Positions 62,684 to 64,000 of a stretch of DNA of 64,000 nt are shown here, one piece after another. Origin of the DNA: CAVWQV01 sp963757115 (lineage in GTDB: Bacteria; Pseudomonadota; Alphaproteobacteria; Acetobacterales; Acetobacteraceae). The position numbers and the translations under genes were made by a program. The notes beneath the pieces were generated by a model that saw nothing but the letters and a program-made list of their open reading frames with translations, was not told the origin of the DNA and made no database searches. Position 1 is the stretch's first letter. Each line of letters starts with the position of its first letter. The stretch lies in contig CAVWQV010000018.1 of NCBI GenBank assembly GCA_963757115.1, positions 121,326-185,325 of the forward strand. Reading direction: 5' to 3'.

Positions 62684-64000
62684 CGGAATACCGCCCGCCG
62701 CCGCCACCGACGACGCGCCCCGCGCAGCGGACGTCGGCGACGTTCGACGCTGGCACGCTCGCGGAGATCCGCCGTGCCGCCGCAACTGGGATCTACGACA
62801 TCCGCGGCTACGGGGCGAAACGCAGGCTGCCGCATTTCGACGATCTGCTGTTCCTCGGTGCAAGCATGAGCCGCTACCCGCTGGAGGGCTATCGCGAGCG
62901 CTGCGGCACCGAAATCGTGCTCGGCGATCGACACGCAGGGCGGCCGCTGCACCTCAAGATACCGATCACCATCGCCGGGATGAGCTTCGGATCGCTGTCC
63001 GCGCAGGCCAAGGAGGCGCTAGGCCGTGGCGCCACCATCGCCGGCACCAGCACCACCACCGGCGACGGCGGCATGACGCAGGAGGAGCGCCGCAGCTCCG
63101 AGACGCTCGTATACCAGTACCTGCCCTCGCGCTACGGCATGAACCCGGACGACCTGCGCGCAGCCGACGCGATCGAGATTGTCGTGGGTCAAGGCGCGAA
63201 GCCAGGTGGCGGCGATGCTGTTGGGCCACAAGATTCCCGAGCGCGTCGCCGCGATGCGCACCTTGCCGCCCGGCATCGACCAGCGCTCGGCCTGCCGGCA
63301 TCCGATTGGACCGGCCCGGACGATTTGGAGATCAAGATCCACGAGCTGCGCGAGATCACCGACTGGCAGAAGCCGATCTTCCTCAAGGTTGGCGCAAGCC
63401 GGCCCTACTACGACACCGCGCTGGCGGTGAAGGCGGGTGCCGATGTGGTGGTGCTCGACGGCATGCAGGGTGGCACCGCGGCGACGCAGACGGTGTTCAT
63501 CGAGCATGTCGGTCTGCCGATCCTGGCAGCGATCCGCCCGGCTGTTCAGGCTTTGCAGGACCTAGGCCTGCACCGCAAGGCGCAGCTGATCGTTTCCGGC
63601 GGCATTCGCAACGGCGCCGACGTCGCCAAAGCGCTGGCGCTCGGCGCCGACGCGGTCAGCATCGGTACGGCCGCCCTCACAGCGCTCGGCGACAACGATC
63701 CAATCTACGAGGACGAATATCAAGCGCTTGGCAGCACCGCCGGCGCCTATGACGCGTGGCACCAGGGCCGCGACCCCGCCGGGATCACCACGCAGGACCC
63801 CGAGCTCGCCGCCCGCCTCGACCCGGTTCTCGCCGGCCGGCGGTTGGCAAATTACCTGGCCGTGCTCACCCTGGAAGCCCAGACGATCGCGCGAGCCTGC
63901 GGCAAGAGCCATCTACACAACCTCGAGCCCGAAGATCTCGTGGCGCTCACCGTGGAGGCCGCAGCGATGGCGCGTGTTCCCCTGGCCGGCACAAGCTGGG
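62680..64000 (+). CDS. FMN-binding glutamate-synthase-like subunit (GlxD/MgsC type), cut by window end
   Basis: ATG 62680 overlaps the previous stop (ATGA). The Glu_synthase FMN barrel is clear: ITIAGMSFGSLSAQAKEALG, TSTTTGDGGMTQEERR, VVVLDGMQGGTAATQTVF, LIVSGGIRNGADVAKALALG. From about 63213 to 63303 the frame holds an alien stretch. The expected residues (MLLGHKIPERVAAMRTLPPG) lie in the next frame, and the original frame returns after CRHP. A paired one-base gain and loss would explain it. The C-terminus lies outside the window. It would combine ammonia with a 2-oxo acid or methylamine chemistry. Confidence 0.88.
   Translation, partial: MTEYRPPPPPTTRPAQRTSATFDAGTLAEIRRAAATGIYDIRGYGAKRRLPHFDDLLFLGASMSRYPLEGYRERCGTEIVLGDRHAGRPLHLKIPITIAGMSFGSLSAQAKEALGRGATIAGTSTTTGDGGMTQEERRSSETLVYQYLPSRYGMNPDDLRAADAIEIVVGQGAKPGGGDAVGPQDSRARRRDAHLAARHRPALGLPASDWTGPDDLEIKIHELREITDWQKPIFLKVGASRPYYDTALAVKAGADVVVLDGMQGGTAATQTVFIEHVGLPILAAIRPAVQALQDLGLHRKAQLIVSGGIRNGADVAKALALGADAVSIGTAALTALGDNDPIYEDEYQALGSTAGAYDAWHQGRDPAGITTQDPELAARLDPVLAGRRLANYLAVLTLEAQTIARACGKSHLHNLEPEDLVALTVEAAAMARVPLAGTSW

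Noticed and set aside
1..64000. CRISPR arrays or toxin-antitoxin pairs
   Set aside because: No regularly spaced direct repeats and no recognisable toxin or antitoxin families were found.

Overview
The window is GC-rich bacterial chromosome, most likely from an alphaproteobacterium of the Rhodospirillales. The evidence is gene order (mnmE-mnmG-rsmG-parA-parB facing holA-lptE-leuS-DUF3576, and hisC-tyrA divergent from metX-metW), a parS site of the usual ParB type, and a cysteine desulfurase/ferredoxin/mnmA block. This placement comes from synteny and protein style, not from a tree.

Layout. 1-5.5 kb: the 3' part of an N-methylhydantoinase B gene, facing a CUT1-type ABC importer operon (solute-binding protein, two permeases, ATPase). 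5.6-10 kb: a thioesterase and aromatic/histidine genes, then the methionine pair metX-metW. 10-20.4 kb: a housekeeping block for tRNA wobble modification (mnmE, mnmG), 16S rRNA methylation, chromosome segregation (parAB, parS), DNA polymerase III delta, LptE and LeuRS. 20.5-27 kb: an EAL protein, tRNA-Met, mnmA, a 2Fe-2S ferredoxin and two class V cysteine desulfurases. 27-33 kb: an amidase, a four-carbon acid-sugar kinase with a PdxA2-like dehydrogenase (D-threonate/D-erythronate-type catabolism) and a lytic transglycosylase. 32.8-41.7 kb: a GntR/FCD regulator divergent from a catabolic operon (FAH-family enzyme, alpha/beta hydrolase, DUF1636, amidohydrolase) that runs into a CUT2-type sugar importer. 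41.7-51.5 kb: an unusual signalling and envelope neighbourhood with a SUMF1-domain protein, a transmembrane Ser/Thr kinase, a small secreted protein of five tandem repeats, an M19-like protein, a DUF4399 protein, an adenylate cyclase fused to a SUMF1 domain, and a broken C45-type acyltransferase gene. Two CRP-type sites lie in this stretch. 51.8-54.2 kb: a redox module (periplasmic protein, cytochrome b, sulfite-oxidase-fold molybdoenzyme). 54-57.6 kb: DUF899, a membrane protein, a regulator/beta-propeller pair and a cut-off cupin. 57.6-61 kb: a graveyard of IS630 and IS110 remains and at least three fragments of phage terminase C-termini. 61 kb to the end: a three-subunit glutamate-synthase-like set (GlxBCD/MgsABC type).

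A pattern runs through the whole window. Many genes that should be intact (mnmE, rsmG, parA, mnmA, fdx, two transporter genes, the GlxBCD set) are interrupted by single-base shifts, and the protein continues cleanly in the next frame. From 5 to 51 kb nearly all look like one-base insertions. From 59 kb onward most look like deletions. Uncorrected indels in the assembly explain this better than decay of essential genes, so most broken genes here should be treated as probably functional until reads are checked. The IS and terminase fragments and perhaps the C45 gene are better candidates for real pseudogenes.

The most interesting biology is the 41.7-54 kb region. A cyclase, CRP-type sites with class-II-like spacing, a sensor-like kinase, SUMF1-fold proteins without the canonical catalytic cysteines and a secreted repeat protein suggest a cAMP-linked envelope signalling locus that I cannot match to a described system. 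The GntR-controlled FAH/DUF1636/amidohydrolase/CUT2 operon is a second candidate for an undescribed pathway.
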